Below, one piece after another: positions 12,477 through 24,624 of a stretch of DNA of 64,000 bases. Positions within the stretch are counted from its first letter, which is position 1. The number at the start of each line of letters is the position of its first letter. Under the pieces are notes generated by a model. The model searched no databases. It was not told the DNA's origin and saw only the letters and a list, made by a program, of their open reading frames with translations. The position numbers and the translations under genes were made by a program. The stretch is from Collybiopsis luxurians FD-317 M1 (Eukaryota > Basidiomycota > Agaricomycetes > Agaricales > Omphalotaceae), in NCBI GenBank assembly GCA_000827265.1, contig KN834843.1, positions 88,771 through 152,770 of the forward strand, read 5' to 3'.

Positions 12477-15400
12477 ATGGGTCAGTTTCCATGAATCTTT
12501 TCATTTTGTAATCTAACTGATATCTTGTAATTACTAGGTATTCCAAAGGTATGTTCCTGTTCATAGTTCCTCTACGTTTACTCAATTTTCTCCTAGTTTT
12601 TTCGCTGGATTTCGTACGTTCATTTCCAAATTGAACCCCCTCAGAGACTGAATCTTTTACAGAGAACGATATCCTTTGACTTCTCAGCTTATTCAAGAGA
12701 ATAAAATCCCAGAGTTCGGTTCGTAAACCCAGGATATTCGCGATATACATCTGCTCATATTTTCGTTCAAGATAATCTATATCTCGATTTCAATGCTATT
12801 ATTCACAATTGCTCCCATCCCAACGATGAAGATGCCCATTTTCGACTATCTGAAGAACAGATATTCACCTCTATATTCGCCTATGTTGACCATCTCTTCG
12901 GTAAAATCAAACCCAAGAAGCTTTTCTTCATGGCCGTGGACGGTGTCGCTCCTCGTGCAAAGATGAACCAACAGCGGAGTAGAAGGTTTAGGACGGCGAA
13001 GGAAGCTAGAGAAGTTCGGCAAAAGGCGGAAGCAAGGGGAGAAACGCTGCCGGAAGAGAAAGCGTTTGACAGCAACTGTATTACTCCTGGGACTCCATTC
13101 ATGGCCAGGCTATCGGAGCAGCTCAAGTACTTTGTCAACAAGAAGATCACCGAGGACTCGAACTGGAGGGACGTGGAGGTTGTTCTATCGGGGCATGAAG
13201 TCCCAGGAGAGGGGGAGCACAAAATTATGGAGTACATTCGCTTGGCCCGCTCGCAACCCGATTACAACCCAAATCTTCGACACTGTCTGTATGGCCTCGA
13301 TGCGGATCTTATCATGCTCGGCCTTCTCAGTCACGACCCTCACTTTTGTCTCCTACGAGAAGAAGTCAAATTCGGACCTGCGCGAAAGAGTCGAACGAAC
13401 GGCTCCCTCGATTCTATCAATTTCTATTTGCTTCATCTATCCTTATTCCGAGAATATCTCCACTTGGAGTTTGAAACCCTCTCCGACTCTCTACCTTTCC
13501 CTTACTCTCTCGAACGCGTTATTGACGACTTTATCCTCCTCGCCGTCTTTGTCGGCAACGATTTCTTACCCAACCTCCCTGACCTCCACATACACGAGAA
13601 TGGCCTCGAAAAGCTCTTCCAAGTCTACAAAAAAGTTCTACCGACCCTCGAGGGCTATATCAACGACTCAGGGTCGATCAACCTACCGCGCCTCCAAGCT
13701 ATCCTCGACGAAATGGCCGAATGGGAAGTAGGCGTGTTCGAGAAGGAATACTCGGATGTCAACTGGTTCAAAGGCAAACAAACCAAGTTCAAAGACGGCG
13801 GTCCACCCAAAAACAACGGCCCTTCCCTCGTTTTGACGAAATCCCAGCGGGAGATATTTCGCTCCGTTCGCGATTGGGTCACGTCGAAACCGCGAACGCC
13901 GCTGACGATGACGAATACGTTCCCAGCTAAAGACCGGAAGTTCATCGCGGATGTTGCGCGTGATTTTCATTTATCTTTGGCGTGGGATGAATACGATGAG
14001 GATGGGAATAATCTGGTATCTTTCGCTCCTTATGTTCCGGAAGCCGCAGCATCGCAGGACGATGAAGAAGAGGAGGAGGATATGGAGGCACAAGCGGCCG
14101 TGTTTCGGGTTATACGCAAGTACGAAAAGGCCGCTACGCAGGACGAGGACGATGAGGATGATTTCGACACGCGCGCTGCGAACGCTCTCGCTTTCAAGAT
14201 GGACGAGTGGAAGAGGTCTTATTATTCTGGAAAGCTTCAAATCTCTTACGACGATCCGGACCAGATGTACGCGCTGGTGTACCGCTACGTCGAGGGACTC
14301 CAGTGGGTCATGTATTATTACTTCACCGGAGTCAGGTCGTGGGGTTGGTTCTACGACTACCACTACGCGCCGCGCATTTCGGATTTGTCTTCGACGGCGA
14401 CGTGGGGAGGGGAAGGCGGAGCGGGGAGGAGAGGGGTCGCTCAGCTTAGCTTTGATTTCAAACTCGGTCAACCGTTTAGACCGTACGAGCAGTTGATGGG
14501 TGTGTTGCCTGTGGCGAGTCGGGAACATATCCCTTCGGCGTACCATGTACGTTTTTTGCCTTATTCCAATTTGTGCTTTATAACTGACTATCTATACAGG
14601 ACTTGATGACGAATCCCGTATCCACCATTTGCGACTTTTATCCTGAAGACTTTGACACGGATCTGAACGGGAAGAAAGCAGACTGGGAAGCCATCGTCAA
14701 AATCCCCTTCATCGACCAAGACCGACTACTCGCAGCCATGAGCACCAAAGAACACCTCCTTACCGCCGCGGAGAAACAACGAAATACGTTCGGGAATAGT
14801 GTTCGATTCACTTTCCGAGGGCTCAATGGCGAACCGACCGAGTACCCTTCTTCTCTCCCTGGATTCTTCCCTCCGATTTATCGCTGTATGTGCAAAATGG
14901 AGGCGTTTGACCTTCCTACACTCGATCCGGACCTTGGGTTATCGCTCGTCACCGGCCTCGTCGACGGCGCTTTAACCGGTCCCTCGGCTCTCTCCGGTTT
15001 CCCCTCACTCAACACTCTCCCCCATACGCATACCGTGCTCGGCTACCACCACGTCAACGTCCACGGCACCGAGTCCCGCAACCAGAGTATTATCGTTCAC
15101 GTTCGAAACATCCACGACGGTCGCAAGACGGAGGAGGTTGGGAAGGAGATGCTGGGTAAACGGACGTTTATCGGCTGGCCGTTCCTTTCGGAGGGGATGG
15201 TCGTAGCGGTGTCGGATGAGCTGTTTAGGTATGAGAAGGTGCAGGTGGGGATGCTGGGGAGGGGGGCGGAGAAGGTGTTGGGTACGCCGCATAATCAGAA
15301 TGGGCTGGGGCTGTGGAGGGCCAAGGCGGATAGGATTGAGGGTGTGTATTCCAAGAGGTTTGGGGTGGTTACGGGGCCGATTGAGGTGTTGTTGCATGTG

Positions 15401-17273
15401 AGGCCTTTGAAGGGTGGGTTTTTTTTTCGCGCTTTTGTGTGTTTGTTTTTTTGGCGTCGTACTGAGGTCTTGTTAGGTCTGAAGCGGTTGGAAGATGGGT
15501 CATTCGTGAAGGATTACGAGGGAGCGGACAAGGAGACTGAAGCAGCCGTTCAAATGGTTGTCTCGAGTGTTGGCGCAGAGGACCCACGGTACACGGAACG
15601 ACCGGCTCCGCCGTTATCTGAAGAGTTTCCCGAGGGCAGCAAAATCTTCTTTTTGGGAGAACACGCGTATGGGGTGGCTGCACAAGTGTCTGCTACGACA
15701 GAATCGAGTCTCTCGGTTATTCTTGCTGTACGTTTCTTTGTATTGAGCTCTATCACCTTTTTACCCCTCCTGACGCGCACTTGGTGTTCTAGTTCTTCCC
15801 CTCCGACAAGTCTGAAAATGCGCAATTTAAATCGGTCGTTCAAGACCAGACCCTCAGCTCCTCTAGGTACTATCCTGCGTACACCGCCGCCGAGATGTTG
15901 GGGCTGTCGAATCGAGGCATTGCAAAGATCACCTCGAGCTTCATGTTGATTACCTCTGACAACCAGAAGCATAATCTCGGCTTGAGTATGAAGTTTGAGG
16001 CCAAGAGCTTGAAGGTTGTCGGGTACTCGAGGAAGGATGGGAGGCACTGGGAGTTTAGCGAGAAGGCTATCCAGTTGATCAAGGACTACATGGCCGCGTT
16101 CCCGGATATTTTCAGGTGTTTAGATTCGAGCGACAACGGTGAGTTTTAGAGCTTCCGGTAGGATGTTACCAGATACTGATATTCGTACCCCTGCCACAGC
16201 CATGTTGAGAGCTGCGGACGTCCTTCCCGATGCCAACCCCGATGCACGAGTCAAAGAAATCAGATCGTGGTTGAAGAACAAGGGCGTCCGAGATTTCGAA
16301 GCTGTTTCCTTATTCTGTGATCAACTTTCCAAGGATACCATCGCGGAGATTGAGAAACTCGCGGATAATTTCACCGAGAACAAGTCATCTACGGCGATTA
16401 AGAAGGCTATCGTCAAGGGTATCCCTCGACAGGCTGTCCTCAAACCTGCGCATGCGATCTATCGATTGCAGGGACAGAGGTTCGCTCTGGGCGATAGAGT
16501 TACGATGGTACAGGATACCGGTGGTGTTCCGCTGTCGGCGAAGGGGACAGTGATTGGACTGAACTCAAAGTCGATGGATGTGGTATGGGATTCTCCGTTT
16601 ATGAGTGGGACTACTCTAGGAGATAAGTACGTTGCTCTACTTTTTCTCGCTATTTCTCCTATTGATTATTCCTTTTAGATGCTCGCAGTATCGGGGGTCA
16701 ACTGTCGAGTTTTGCTCGTGCCTGAATCTCTCTGATCCGCAGTTCGTCACCTCGACTAATCCCAAGGAACAGAAACCACCTCTTCCCGTCAACCATGCGG
16801 CTCCGTTCAAGCCTCGTTACGGTCCGTATCCGCAAGTACAGCCTGCACCAGGACAGGCACCGGCCGCTGGCTTCCGTCCCGCTCCTGCATCAAATAAACC
16901 GATCCATATCATGACCAACCCCAATCGCGGAGCCGGTATCGGAGCGCCAAGAATGGGCCGCGGAGGTTTCGCTCAGTCCTCGACGTCCCACCCGCATAGC
17001 CGAGGACCCTCGGACGGCCACGTACCCAATGGGACAGCGAATGGACATGCTTCGACTGCGACGACGGGAACGGGTCATGTGAATGGCTTCGCTCAATCTT
17101 CTCGAGGACGAGGTGGGCCTCCTCGTGGGTTTGCTTCTGGTTCAGGATTTCGGGGACGGGGTGGGGTACCACCAGTGCAATCGCATTCGGCTTTTGACCG
17201 CGGAAGGGGAAGAGGGGGATATCGAGGACGGGGACGAGGAGGGTTTGCGCCTGCTGCTCCGCTCCCGTCCTGA
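12477..17273 (+). CDS. XRN1: 5'-3' exoribonuclease 1 (XRN1/Kem1)
   Basis: Ten exons give about 1435 residues. Tiny first exons (12477-12480, 12538-12548, 12597-12613) spell MGIPKFFRWISERYPLTS. The catalytic acidic set is present: YLDFNAI, AVDGVAPRAKM, GEGEHKIMEYI, GLDADLIML and FVGNDFLPNLP. The block around LQWVMYYYFTG matches the conserved C-terminal edge of the nuclease core. The middle region carries the PAZ/Tudor-like and winged-helix parts of the family, then YRGSTVEF, a Pro-rich stretch and an RGG/FRGRG tail. The enzyme degrades decapped, 5'-monophosphate RNA in the cytoplasm and is the main mRNA turnover nuclease. A 12-bp word at 12662-12673 in exon 4 is the right breakpoint of the helicase array. 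Confidence 0.96.
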
Positions 17274-18084
17274 ATCCATTACGAAGGGGAAGGTGAATTA
17301 TGAGATGGAGATTACGACTATGGCATGATATTTTTATTCGTTCTTGGTCTGTCCGCTTTCATGCGCATGCGCAAGAACGAGACTGTATGGGTTATGTGTA
17401 TGGAAGGGATGAACGGTATTACGGGTCTTGTTCAAACTTGAAGTATATTATATGTCATATACTACTAAGAGTAGATACGAGTGTAATATGTAAAAAGTGG
17501 TTTGCGTGTACCAAATGTATGTAGGGACGAAATGCCCTGTTTTCATGATTATACGTGGGATGATGAACAAGTGCTCAGGCCGCTGAGCGTCCAAGACGTT
17601 CGGTTGAGAAACATATATACACAGGTGTATTCACTACGTACGCTACGGTAAATTACAAATCCAAATATGTACATCCTTAACATAGCAAGTACCATATTAC
17701 TTATCTACTCTGTACTACGTAGAAATATTATGTGCAGAATGAAGTGGGTAATAGCTGTAAGGCGATCCGAGATAACAGAGCATGCGAGAGTAACGACGAG
17801 AAGCAATTTACGATGTACGGTACGGTACGTATGATGTGTATATATAAAAGAAAAAAAAAAGTCCGACGAAAAAGCAGATCACAGCGAGGGGTTAAAGGCT
17901 ACATAAGTATGATGACGCATGTATAGAAGAAAGGGGAAAAGAAAATTGCTCCAGACAGTTTGACAGTGATCCGAGGCATGAGATATCCATGTATGTATAG
18001 AGAGCTCGACGTGGAATCTATATCGCAATTAGATGGAAAATTAAAGCTTAGCTGCTTATTTTGTTTTTTTGAATTGGGATCTTT
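17274..18084. other. intergenic, convergent 3' regions
   Basis: AT-rich sequence between the convergent ends of XRN1 and the Cys/Arg-headed gene. It presumably holds both 3' UTRs. I see no gene or clear repeat. Confidence 0.5.
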
Positions 18085-19271
18085 TCAGTCGCTATCCCAA
18101 CCCACCGTCACGTCCCCTACATCATGGATTACGAATGTAGGCAACAGATTGTGATTTGGATTTGGATTTGAGATGGGAGTGTGGTTCGCGAGCGGCAAGT
18201 CTGAGGACGAGGACAGCGGAGAATTGTCGGAATGAGGCGATGGCGGTGGGGGGCTCGTTATGCCTGGACTCGAGGGACCGGTATGTGGACTCTTGGATGA
18301 ACCGATGGGACTGGCTGAACCTACATCTGCCTTGACCTGGCGTCTTCCTCTCCCGCGACTCGGTAAAGGATGGACGAGGCGCACGCCAAGACCAGAGGTC
18401 GTCCCGGTTGCTCGAACGTCCCCGGAACCGGGATTCGAAGGGCTCAAATCAGACGAAGACGAAGCTGATTTCGTTATAGGTGAGGGCGACGCTACAAACA
18501 CCTTGTTCGCAGGACGTTGGGGCTGTGAATCCGAAGTATTCTTGGTACCGGTACCACTGTCTGGGGCATCCGATTGACCGGAAGCCACTCTTCCCCTCGC
18601 CACATCTTCGCTCGAAGAGGTTTTTCGTTCCGAGGACAACGTCGTCGCTCGGGTACCTTCTATCTGTACCTGAACCTCGCTTGACTCGGGTTCGAGGGGA
18701 GCCGGTTTGGAGGTCATGGTGTGTATGAGAGTGGGATTGAACCCAATACCCACCGCGCCGTACCCGTATCCTTGGGAAAGATAGTTTCGATCGTAACGTG
18801 CAGCTGAGAGGGAACGAGGGGGATTTCGAGAGCCGGATCGGGAGAGGGAAAGGCTGCTGCTGCTTCGGCCACCTAGTCCAAACCGTTGAGGCGAGTACCG
18901 ATTCGGTTGGTTCAGGACGTTGAAGGGTGCCGGAGAGAATGTGTTGATCATGTTCCTACAAGTAGAACTATCCGTGAGCAGGAATAGTTTCGATAAGAGC
19001 AAATGTCAGACGTACACTTCTTTTGCTCGAACAATTTTCCCTAGCCTAGCTCTTTTTCTCTCTCTTTCTTCATCGGCAGCCTCCGGAGCACTGGGTCTTG
19101 AAAGAGAATAAGTAAAAACGGTACAGAATCCATTAGCAGAAAGACCTACTGTTCAGGCTCTACTACAGGCGGTATCAGACGAGACTCTTCATCAGGAGTG
19201 TCAGGCTCATCTTCCACCCTCCTCCTTCGCCTCCCCCGACAGCACGAAAACAACAGTGTGACCACTGTCAT
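18085..19271 (-). CDS. Cys/Arg-headed, Ser/Pro-rich disordered protein
   Basis: Three predicted exons. Exon 1 (ATG at 19271) begins MTVVTLLFSCCRGRRRRR, a paired-Cys plus polybasic head that suggests lipid-linked attachment to a membrane. Exon 2 carries ARLGKIVRAKEV, similar to a short conserved box in agaricomycete proteins of this layout, followed by MINTFSPAPFNVLNQPNR in exon 3. The remaining ~250 residues are low-complexity Ser/Pro/Gly with GFNPTLIHTM and an end in FVIHDVGDVTVGWDSD. Splicing exon 1 to exon 2 in frame requires the GTCTTT donor, which is less certain. Function is unknown. A broken copy of its 5' half lies at 22600-23035. Confidence 0.65.
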
Positions 19272-20842
19272 TTAATGTGCCACTTATCAAGAGTTTACAC
19301 GTTGCTTAGGGTTGGATTCACAGCTTGCTAGTTGGTGTTGGAGCAGCGATGGACAAATTGTGTGGCGTAGAAATCGTAAACGCGTATAATAGCTGAGGAA
19401 GGCCACAGGAATTCAGAGCTGTGATGCAAGTCGGAAGCAAAAACCTTAAATTGGAAATCTGTCGTCGGCATCATTGAGCGCTTGTTTAAGCGCCCGGCGC
19501 ATACTTTTTGTTGTTTTGCTTTTTGCGTTTTGGTTTACTTTTAATATGGAATCAATTTTCCATGATCATCTGGTTTTTTATTGTTCTGCTGGCTTTTAGG
19601 GCTTCAGAAACTCGAATGCTCATTCGGTATGCTGGAGTGTGCTTGACATCAAGATCGTGAACCCTCCCGTCCTGGTTCTCCAACCTCACGAGCGATTCAA
19701 ACCCATAGCAGTTTATTTAAGTGCAATTTTAACGTTCATGCCGTGCTCCAGATGCAGCGCCAGGTTTATGTTAATCGATCTACGCCAGCTAGAAGGAGAC
19801 TGGACAAGACTTGGGCCGACCATCGACAAAAAAACAATAACTGTTGTTCTTACCAGATCTTGCGGCAAGTGCGCTCAAGCTTTCCCCCAATTGAATTTTC
19901 ATCGATACAATTCCAAAATTGACTCTAGCAGGGTTCACCAACTTGGCACGTTGTCAGTTTTTGAATCACATACATACAGTATTATATCGCTAAAGTGAAT
20001 ATGACCGCTAAATTTCAACTTTTTCGCTTAGCAAAACTGACTAGGATGGTTGTGCAAAGCGATGCAAAGCGCCTCTCTTCAAGTTCACCAACGAAAACTA
20101 TAGTAGCAATATAGTAGTGTATTGATCTATAGCCAGATACCGACTTATTTCTCAAACTAGGACGATACCGGACAAGACTTCAGCCAACAATTAGTAGTTA
20201 AATTCGTCGCCAATAGAAATTGACTGAGGTGTATCTTTTCCCACAATTCCGGATCAATGCGCGCAAACTTTTGCTTGAATTTTTTATTTTTCTGCATTTA
20301 AGCATGACTTCTCACGTGACAAAAGGCGGCGGCACGCCTGTAATCTGAGCTCTCTTCGCTGAGTTGAAAGACTAGCCCTCAGTGTACGATGTGATTATCA
20401 TTCAAGTTACTTACCAAATACGAGTCCTTACCACACAACCCTTAGCCGTCCGATACAACAGTTCTTATTAGTAGACAGAAAATGAATACTTTGCGCTAGG
20501 ATTACCAATTTCTTAGCACGACAGATAAGATCATAGTCTCTATCTTGATTTTGCAGAATGATCATGGTCAAGACTCAAAATGTATTTTACAGGATCGTCA
20601 CACCTTAAAACGTATACTTTCAAATTTCCCTAAATCTTTTCCACTGTGCTTTGAAGGCCCCTTCAAAACTGATAGCCAACATTCCGCGCATTTCCGAAGA
20701 GTCTACTGTAAACTGTTGAAGAGGGAAGCCCGTAAATTTTTGATTGCATACAAGAAGAGCGAAGTTGCGCGGTAATTGGATTTATACATAGGTGAAACTG
20801 CGTTGCTGGACATAGTATAGTACCAATACATCAGAATCATGA
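19272..20842. other. intergenic; upstream region present in three diverged copies
   Basis: No convincing gene. The stretch 19300-19520 (containing GTGATGCAAGTCGGAAGCAA and GGCATCATTGAGCGC) recurs at about 23035-23250 and 26490-26720. Further similarity to about 23400-23830 is seen, for example CGCTAAAGTGAATATGACCG near 19987. The open frame at 19639-19998 is not supported by any family. Confidence 0.6.
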
Positions 20843-22152
20843 TCACAATCTGAGCAAGTAGACAATCCATCGAGAAATCCATCTTCTGGTTCCGGAACCC
20901 GTTGGTTCTGTTGGTTCTGTTGGTCCCGTTGGTTCTGTCGGTTCAGTTGGTTCCGTTGGCTCCGTTGGCTCCGTTGGTTCTTCTGGTTCCGGAACCGGTT
21001 GGTTCTGGTCAGGATTAAAGTCCCGCCAGGTTGACTTAGGTAACTGAACTCCCGGATCGCCTAGGTCAATCAACGGGTCGAAAACTAAACAGTCACCAGC
21101 GTAAGCAAAGTACATAATCAAGTTTGCTGGGAGGCGCGGCTTACGTAGAAACTACAAGGGAAGGTTTCCTTAGTATCGAGACAGAAAACACACGCACAGA
21201 GAATATGGCACTAACCACCCCAAATTCATCGACTGGCAGCTTCTCGTTGGGCTTTGGTTCAAGATGAAATACGATTCTGTCAGGCGTGTAATCAGCTACC
21301 ATTTGCCTATCGTCAGGATGATCCGGGTCGTCCGATTCGAGAGGTCTATCCTTGAGCTTTTTAACATCGCAGAAAATGAGGATCCCCTGAGCACCTGTTT
21401 GAGCAGACACGAGGGAAGGATCAGTGAAGAACGCGCATTGGAGAGCAGTAACCGTGACACTGACTGATAGCTGAGTCCTTGGTCGTCTCAAAATAAACCT
21501 CTCTCCCGATAGGTCCCAATTGGAGATAGAGTCGGGTCGAATTCTCTTGCCTGATAACATCCGCTTGGACTGTTGCAGCTTCGTAATTCGTCCACTTTCC
21601 GTTGCCCCTTGCGATTGGATTGAATGGGATTGGATACTTCTGTAGCCTCCCAGCAATTAAATCCGGAGGAAAACCTGCCAGCGAAATTACATACCAAGAC
21701 ATCGAATCTCGTGAGGTACTGACGACGGTATGTCAAAGTGGTCAAATTGGGTGTAAAAGGGTTCTGAGCGCGATTCTCCTACCGTAGCAAAGACCGGACT
21801 TGTACCGTCGCGGAAGGTAACTTGGACAGTTACCGTATTCTGCGGCCCGTTATGCTTCTGATATAAAAAATCGACATTGTTGATACTGTCAAAGTCGAAC
21901 ACATTCTTATAAAACAAAATGCCCTTAGGAGCTAAGAGAAATTAGCTACCAGAGATAGCACACGGGGGCACCCAATGATTGAAACGCACCCTGCCCGAAT
22001 GTAACATCGCCTACGAATTGTTTCATAATCTCAGTGGCTTGCATGTGCGCCTTAAATGCTCCATTCTCGAAACTGAATTGCGCAAAGGCTGTGCACTGGT
22101 TGGTGAATTGCTCTGCAGCTGTTTTTAGGAGGATTGGGAACTGATCTGTCAT
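20843..22152 (-). CDS. unknown protein with C-terminal Glu-Pro-Thr repeats
   Basis: About five exons from ATG at 22152 (MTDQFPILLKTAAEQF), roughly 330 residues. Recognisable exon blocks are FGQ/APKGILFYKNVFDFD, VTVQVTFRDGTSPVFATV, GKWTNYEAATVQADVI, RLYLQLGPIGREVYFE and QMVADYTPDRIVFHLEP. The last exon carries about ten EPT/GPT triplets (20880-21000 region) and ends WISRWIVYLLRL. I do not recognise a family; there is no signal peptide. The N-terminal part looks like a soluble beta-rich domain, which is inference only. The triplet tract is a likely length polymorphism. Confidence 0.6.
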
Positions 22153-22599
22153 TGTGAGTCACTGAGAGAGGAAGTGAGTCTTGGGTAGCAGGTAGGCTGG
22201 TGATTGTTGGTAGACTTAGATGGTGACCTTTTTGTTGAATTGGTGGCATAGTACAGGTCCGAGGTTGCTAGTCTGGTTCTACCTTACGACGCAAGGTTCG
22301 ATGTGATGAAGCGGGGGAGAACCTGATGTCTGCTGTTGGTAAGAAGTAAGCAAACGCTAATGTGGCAGTATTTGTGCCACAATTAGTAGTGCTTTCTCAG
22401 ATTGTCCCATACTGTATAAAATGTAGTGAATACTAACTAAGATTGTGTAAATTGTAAAGTTTAGACCAATTCAAAATTGCCTTTCGTAGATCAGTCATGA
22501 AATTGTCGCAGCATAAACTCGGCTTCATTCCATGTACTCGATTCTCGTAATGACGTAGAACCATGCCAGCTGCAGAAGCAGAAAATGCAATATTGCAGG
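22153..22599. other. intergenic
   Basis: AT-rich upstream region of the EPT-repeat gene and end of the duplicated block. No gene seen. Confidence 0.4.
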
Positions 22600-23035
22600 A
22601 TCAGTAATGACAGGAAAAGACTGCTGCTTCGGCCACCTAGACCAAACCGTTGAGGCGAGTACCGATTCGGTTGGTTCAGGACGTTGAAGGGGGCCGGGGA
22701 GAATGTTTTGATTATGTTCCTACAAGTAGAATTATTCATGAGCAAATCATAGTTTCGACAAGAGCAACAACGTCAGATGTACACTTTCTTTGCTCGAACA
22801 ATTTTCCCTAGCCCGGCTCTTTTTTTCTCTCTTTCTTCATTGACAGCCTCCGGAGGGTGGGTCTTGAAAGAGAATAGGGAAAAACGGTACCGAATTCATT
22901 AGCAGAAAGACCTACTGTTCAGGCTCTACTACAGGCGGCATCAGACGAGACTCTTCATTAGAAGTCTCAGGCTCATCTTCAACCCTCCTCCTTCGTCTCC
23001 TCCCCCGACAGCACGAAAACAACAGTGTGCGCTTA
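22600..23035 (-). pseudogene. 5' fragment of the Cys/Arg-headed gene (duplicate)
   Basis: Exons 1-3 of the gene at 18085-19271 are repeated. The exon 1 block encoding LLFSCCRGR and RLMPPVVEPEQ, the exon 2 block and NVLNQPNRYSPQRFGLGG are all visible. The start codon region (ATGACAGTGGTC) is deleted and the Ser/Pro-rich body is missing after GGRSS, so it cannot make the protein. Confidence 0.8.
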
Positions 23036-24624
23036 TCAAATTTACACGTTGCTGCTTGTTGGATTCACAGCTGGCTAGTTGGTGTTAAAGCAACGATGGA
23101 TAAATTGTGTGGCGTAAAAATCGTAAACGCGTATAAAAGCTGAGGAAAGCCGCCGGAATTCAGAACTGTGATGCAAGTCGGAAGCAAAAACCTACTTTAT
23201 GCGGCATCATTGAGCGCTTGTTCAAGCGCGCAGTGCATACCTTTGTTTTAAGTCATCGCTTGCTGGTTTTCAATACTGGTGATGCAGCTGATATAGCTCA
23301 AGACTGTAGGCTTTTTTCTTTTTTTATTTCAGTGTTGTAGATTGTTATTGACTTGCTTGTTTCCTAGGTTGCGAATAGGTCCCCAGAAACTCGAATTTCC
23401 GCTCGGTAAGCTTAGTGAGCTTGACGTCAGCGTTGCGCGCCACACACCCTTCAAGTTTACTAGCGAAAGCCAATCAGCCCTACCGGCGTATTAGTCCAGT
23501 ATTCAATAGCTTCTCATCGTTCTCATGACTTGCTGAAAAGTAGCCAAATTTAGCTCGGTTTGTGGCAATCAAGCTACGTTAACCCGGATTTCTCTCAAGC
23601 AAGGAAGAGACTGGACAGACTTTCGTCAGAAACTAACAAGAGGGGTTGTTTTTACCGCCGGAAGAACTTAGCCGAGATACTCTTTCCCAAAAGTTTTACA
23701 ACTTCATTGATTTGAGACTCGAGTTGATCTGGAATTGAACTCACTACTATCCAAATCATACAGTATCGCTTGAGTGAATATAACCGCCAACTTTCGCTTG
23801 GAATTTTCAATTCCTTTCAAGCCAAACCGGTGTTAAGAACCCCTTTAACCGCGACAATTCAATCATCGACAAGTACATATCGATATGGAAGTTGCATCTC
23901 GATCGAGAACGATGTTCTCCTCGTACTGATTTCATTCATAAACTAGAAGGGTATAGCCAATGCAATCCAGCGAGCACGGTACGCTCTTTCAAGCTGAAGA
24001 GCAGAATAACGTCGTCCTTGAGCCAATATGGCTTTGTTAATTGCTGGCACCGACTTTATTAGACCTCGTCAGCGAGCTTAATTCTAATTTTCGGTGGACT
24101 CTACTGATGCTTGGTATTTTCAAACGGTGACTTTTTTCAAGTCCCAGTGAACTCGTCACTGGTTTGCATCGAACAAAATAAATTACGATGGCCTTTAACG
24201 TTAAAGAAATATTCCAGTTACTTTCCCTATTTTGCGGCTCACTCGAAGGATACGCCCGCAATAATCCTTACTTCTACATTAGATCAACTTCAAGGTCTAT
24301 TTTTACAGTCCTGGTATGACGGATGCTATAAAGTCAGTTGGACAGGAACAGGCACCTAACCAACAAAGAGCACTCGACGACGGACATTACCGGTCCGTCA
24401 CTATCAAAGCCGTCCGGAAATACAACCTTCAAAACCACCTGCATCCATTCTCCACCTGCTCCTCGTAAACAAGATCTATAGTTGGCTTGTTTGCGTCACC
24501 TGGTCTATCTATGGGTCCACTTGCCGTCAGCCGTAAATCAAGGTCACCCGGTCCGCTGAGCTAGATAAAAAGCAAGGAGCTCCTGGAACCTCAAATTGAC
24601 AATCCCTTCTTCCACCACAATTGA
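23036..24624. other. intergenic; second copy of the upstream region, then esterase promoter
   Basis: 23036-23830 is a diverged copy of 19290-20030. From about 24290 the sequence begins to match 29650-29990, so it belongs to the duplicated promoter of the SGNH esterase. No gene seen. Confidence 0.6.

Noticed and set aside
12772..12810. XRN1 active-site change (LDFNAI where DMNGI is common)
   Set aside because: The catalytic Asp is kept and the neighbouring residue varies in known Xrn1 proteins (Ser in yeast), so it is not a loss.
13971..14546. 191-codon minus-strand frame opposite XRN1
   Set aside because: Shadow of a strongly supported coding exon; Arg/Ile/Val composition typical of antisense reading.
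19639..19998. 119-codon plus-strand frame upstream of the Cys/Arg-headed gene
   Set aside because: The homologous duplicated stretch near 23400-23770 does not keep the frame.
20880..21000. CRISPR-like regular repeat
   Set aside because: The 9-bp periodic repeat encodes the Glu-Pro-Thr tract in frame; there are no spacers.
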